A DNA stretch of 64,000 nt from a bacterium (GTDB taxonomy: Bacteria > Cyanobacteriota > Vampirovibrionia > Obscuribacterales > Obscuribacteraceae). Under the pieces are notes generated by a model. It was not told the DNA's origin. It saw nothing but the letters and a program-made list of their open reading frames with translations, and did not search any database. Positions 62,339 to 64,000 of the stretch are shown here, piece after piece; positions within the stretch are counted from its first letter, which is position 1; each line of letters starts with the position of its first letter. Position numbers and translations under genes: made by a program. Location: assembly GCA_016124935.1 (NCBI GenBank), contig WGMS01000020.1, positions 91,133-155,132 on the forward strand. The letters run 5' to 3'.

Positions 62339-64000
62339 CTATTTGCTTTTTCGGTATATACAGTTACCGTTCCAGGTCGTAAAGAAGTCATTAACAGTCA
62401 TTTCGTACCTAGTACCTTCGTAAGGGTCTAGTATTGCGATGTGTTTGCTGGTTGAACCTGGACCTTCAACAATCACCGAATGCAATGATTTGGGCTTTTC
62501 CGTCCAAGGTTTTTCATTTAGTACGGCACCCCACGGTCCATTTTTGCCAATTTCAGGAAGTGAGGTTGGACCTTTTTCTGCCGTCCAATTATCACCCAAG
62601 CATGGCAGGAGATCTCTAATATCTCTTTTTCTGTAGTTTTTAAATGCTTCAATAAGGTTCCTTTCATTTAATCGACCGTTGGAAAGTATTTCGCCTGTTT
62701 TAGCAATGCACGAATCACTGTCAAACTGTCGGACAATTTCAGCTGCGAATCTTTCATTGGTCACAGGCCATTCGTATTGCTTTCTTATTTCTCCCTGGTC
62801 AGTTCTTTGTAGTCTGCCGGTGTCTTTATCAATCTGGTAGTGAACACCCTCCACCAGCTCGCCTTCAATGTGAGATTTGCCTTTCTTCGGACCCTTTCCT
62901 TCCAGATTGTCTGCGCCAGTCATGAAGAGCGAGTTCTCGTTCTTTTCTGGTGTTATCGGAAAGTGCCTATTCAGCGGCGGACCATCGGCAGGTTGCAGAA
63001 TCGGTTCATGCCCCACTATATCGTTGATGAACCTCATCGCTTCATGGGGCAGTTGCTTCAATCTTTCGGCTGCTGATTTGGTCATCGCACCAATATCGGT
63101 TTTGCCACCATCCGCCTTGATTCCCCTCGCCGCTGCATGACCATGAGGAATGCCTATTCCACCCGTAGCCAGATCAAACGAGGCTTTATATGCCTCTGGT
63201 CCCAATAGCTCCTTAGATCTATCGCAGAAGCTAAGCAATTCTTCTGGGCTGGAGTTGCCGGTCTTGGAATACAAATCCAGAACCTCTTGGTTGCGCGCCC
63301 TGTTCTCTGGCGAAAACAGTTGGTCCTGCAAAAATGTAGCCGTCATCACTGCGCCGATAGACAATGCCACGGCTGGGTGACCTTCTAAGACAGCACCGAA
63401 AGCGGTACCGGTCAAGAAATTGGCAGAGCCCTCATGAATGGTTTCTTGCGTCCTTTCTGATATCTGTTTCTGCGCCTCGTCGCCCAATTCAAAAGCCGGC
63501 GCAAGACCGAAAACCATCAACATCTGCCCGAACTTTCTGGTATCGGCTTCTCCGACAGCCTTCGCCACATCGGGTGTAAGCAAGTATGTGCCCAGGGCTC
63601 TTCCGACGTCCGATTTTCCGATGCCGAGCGCATCTACTTTGTCTCGCCCGTGTAGCCGAGCCGTTTCGGCTACCAAGAATGCTGTGGCACTCTCCACCGC
63701 CTGCATTCGCTCTGGCGAAACGCGGGGGCTTTCATGCGGCTTCTCAGAGACTTCTCTATTAGTGTCCGGATTTCGACCGGATTCCAGGCTGAGCGCTTTA
63801 TGAGTACCGGCAAGCTCGCTTTCGCCAATATCCCCAGACATCAACGAAGCCGTGACATCCGCCTTCAGCTGCCTGACCAGTTTGTCCTTCTCCGCCCCCG
63901 GCTCCATATGTTGGTCGAGCTGTCTTCGCATCTCAAGGGCATTCTTCACCAGGGCGTTCTCCGGCGCCAGAGCTTCCATGGTACCGGTGGTGATGTTCGC
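62339..64000 (-). CDS. Putative polymorphic toxin with C-terminal papain/C39-like peptidase domain, 5' end outside window
   Basis: The frame is open to the window edge, so the start is missing; the visible part is 553 residues. The numbering below starts at the Met encoded at 63979. The N-terminal two thirds is a helical, Ala-rich scaffold with hydrophobic segments near residues 190-216. A short pretoxin-like motif (HYQIDKDTGRLQR, about 380-392) precedes a C-terminal domain of about 140 residues. It has Cys424 (DSDSCIAKTGEILSNG), His500 (LHSVIVEG) and Asp518 (AILDPYEG), followed by FFTTWNG, the catalytic Cys-His-Asp order of papain/C39-like peptidases. It is immediately followed by a small immunity-like gene. 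Confidence 0.66.
   Translation of the reverse strand, partial: ANITTGTMEALAPENALVKNALEMRRQLDQHMEPGAEKDKLVRQLKADVTASLMSGDIGESELAGTHKALSLESGRNPDTNREVSEKPHESPRVSPERMQAVESATAFLVAETARLHGRDKVDALGIGKSDVGRALGTYLLTPDVAKAVGEADTRKFGQMLMVFGLAPAFELGDEAQKQISERTQETIHEGSANFLTGTAFGAVLEGHPAVALSIGAVMTATFLQDQLFSPENRARNQEVLDLYSKTGNSSPEELLSFCDRSKELLGPEAYKASFDLATGGIGIPHGHAAARGIKADGGKTDIGAMTKSAAERLKQLPHEAMRFINDIVGHEPILQPADGPPLNRHFPITPEKNENSLFMTGADNLEGKGPKKGKSHIEGELVEGVHYQIDKDTGRLQRTDQGEIRKQYEWPVTNERFAAEIVRQFDSDSCIAKTGEILSNGRLNERNLIEAFKNYRKRDIRDLLPCLGDNWTAEKGPTSLPEIGKNGPWGAVLNEKPWTEKPKSLHSVIVEGPGSTSKHIAILDPYEGTRYEMTVNDFFTTWNGNCIYRKSK

Noticed and set aside
1..64000. CRISPR arrays, insertion sequences, prophage genes or rRNA operons
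   Set aside because: No regularly spaced direct repeats, transposase or integrase motifs, phage structural genes or rRNA sequence were seen.

Overview
The window reads as chromosomal DNA of a Gram-negative-type bacterium with moderate GC content and mostly single-copy housekeeping genes. Envelope features are a TonB/ExbB/ExbD cluster, lipoproteins and many Sec-type signal peptides. These sit beside a SpoIID-domain protein, a YmdB-type phosphodiesterase, a SpoIVB (S55) protease domain, FtsEX and FtsZ. Together with many small TPR proteins, zinc-ribbon/proline-rich membrane proteins, frequent TTG/GTG starts and no photosynthesis gene, this suggests a non-photosynthetic relative of cyanobacteria (Melainabacteria/Vampirovibrionia, perhaps Obscuribacterales). 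That placement is inference from gene content; no rRNA is present.

Layout. 1-3 kb: the start of a TlyA-type rRNA methyltransferase (minus), tRNA-Ser(UGA), a SpoIID protein and two TPR lipoproteins. 3-14 kb: a degenerate-protease/DUF4388-like membrane protein, nicotinate phosphoribosyltransferase, and a minus-strand run of a coiled-coil secreted protein, sppA, a Yip1-like protein and miaA, followed by a zinc-ribbon protein with six LRSPLLG-like repeats. 14-19 kb: a secreted glycine-rich protein, then TonB-ExbB-ExbD-AroE. 19-26 kb: an SCP2-fold protein, a DciA/DUF721-like protein, ftsEX, two tandem cyclophilins and three secreted unknowns. 26-35 kb: a 1511-residue S55-domain protein, an amino-acid permease, and a translationally coupled YmdB-like/PHP phosphoesterase pair. 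35-46 kb: a radical SAM/DUF2344 protein next to RNase E/G; then on the minus strand uvrA-fur-feoA-zinc ribbon-S1-like protein. 46-54 kb: an acidic low-complexity protein convergent with a membrane Ser/Thr kinase, a DUF445 protein and two TPR proteins. 54-64 kb: ftsZ, mtnA, an accessory catabolic operon and a possible toxin locus.

Two regions stand out. At 56877-61152 an AllA-like ureidoglycolate lyase, a cyanuric-acid-amidohydrolase/barbiturase-family ring-opening amidohydrolase with all three Ser/Lys dyads, and a natural fusion of an alpha/beta-hydrolase to a thiamine-diphosphate enzyme are packed with 2-bp spacing and a 4-bp overlap. This looks like an undescribed pathway for opening an N-heterocycle and processing ureide and oxo-acid products. 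At 61712-64000 a long protein ending in a papain/C39-like Cys-His-Asp domain is followed by a small acidic gene and then by a truncated paralogue of that small gene, an arrangement typical of a polymorphic toxin, its immunity gene and an immunity relic.

Five clear intrinsic terminators (after the gene at 14.2 kb, after aroE, ftsX, the RNase E/G gene and ftsZ) delimit transcription units. No CRISPR array, insertion sequence, phage gene or rRNA operon was seen.
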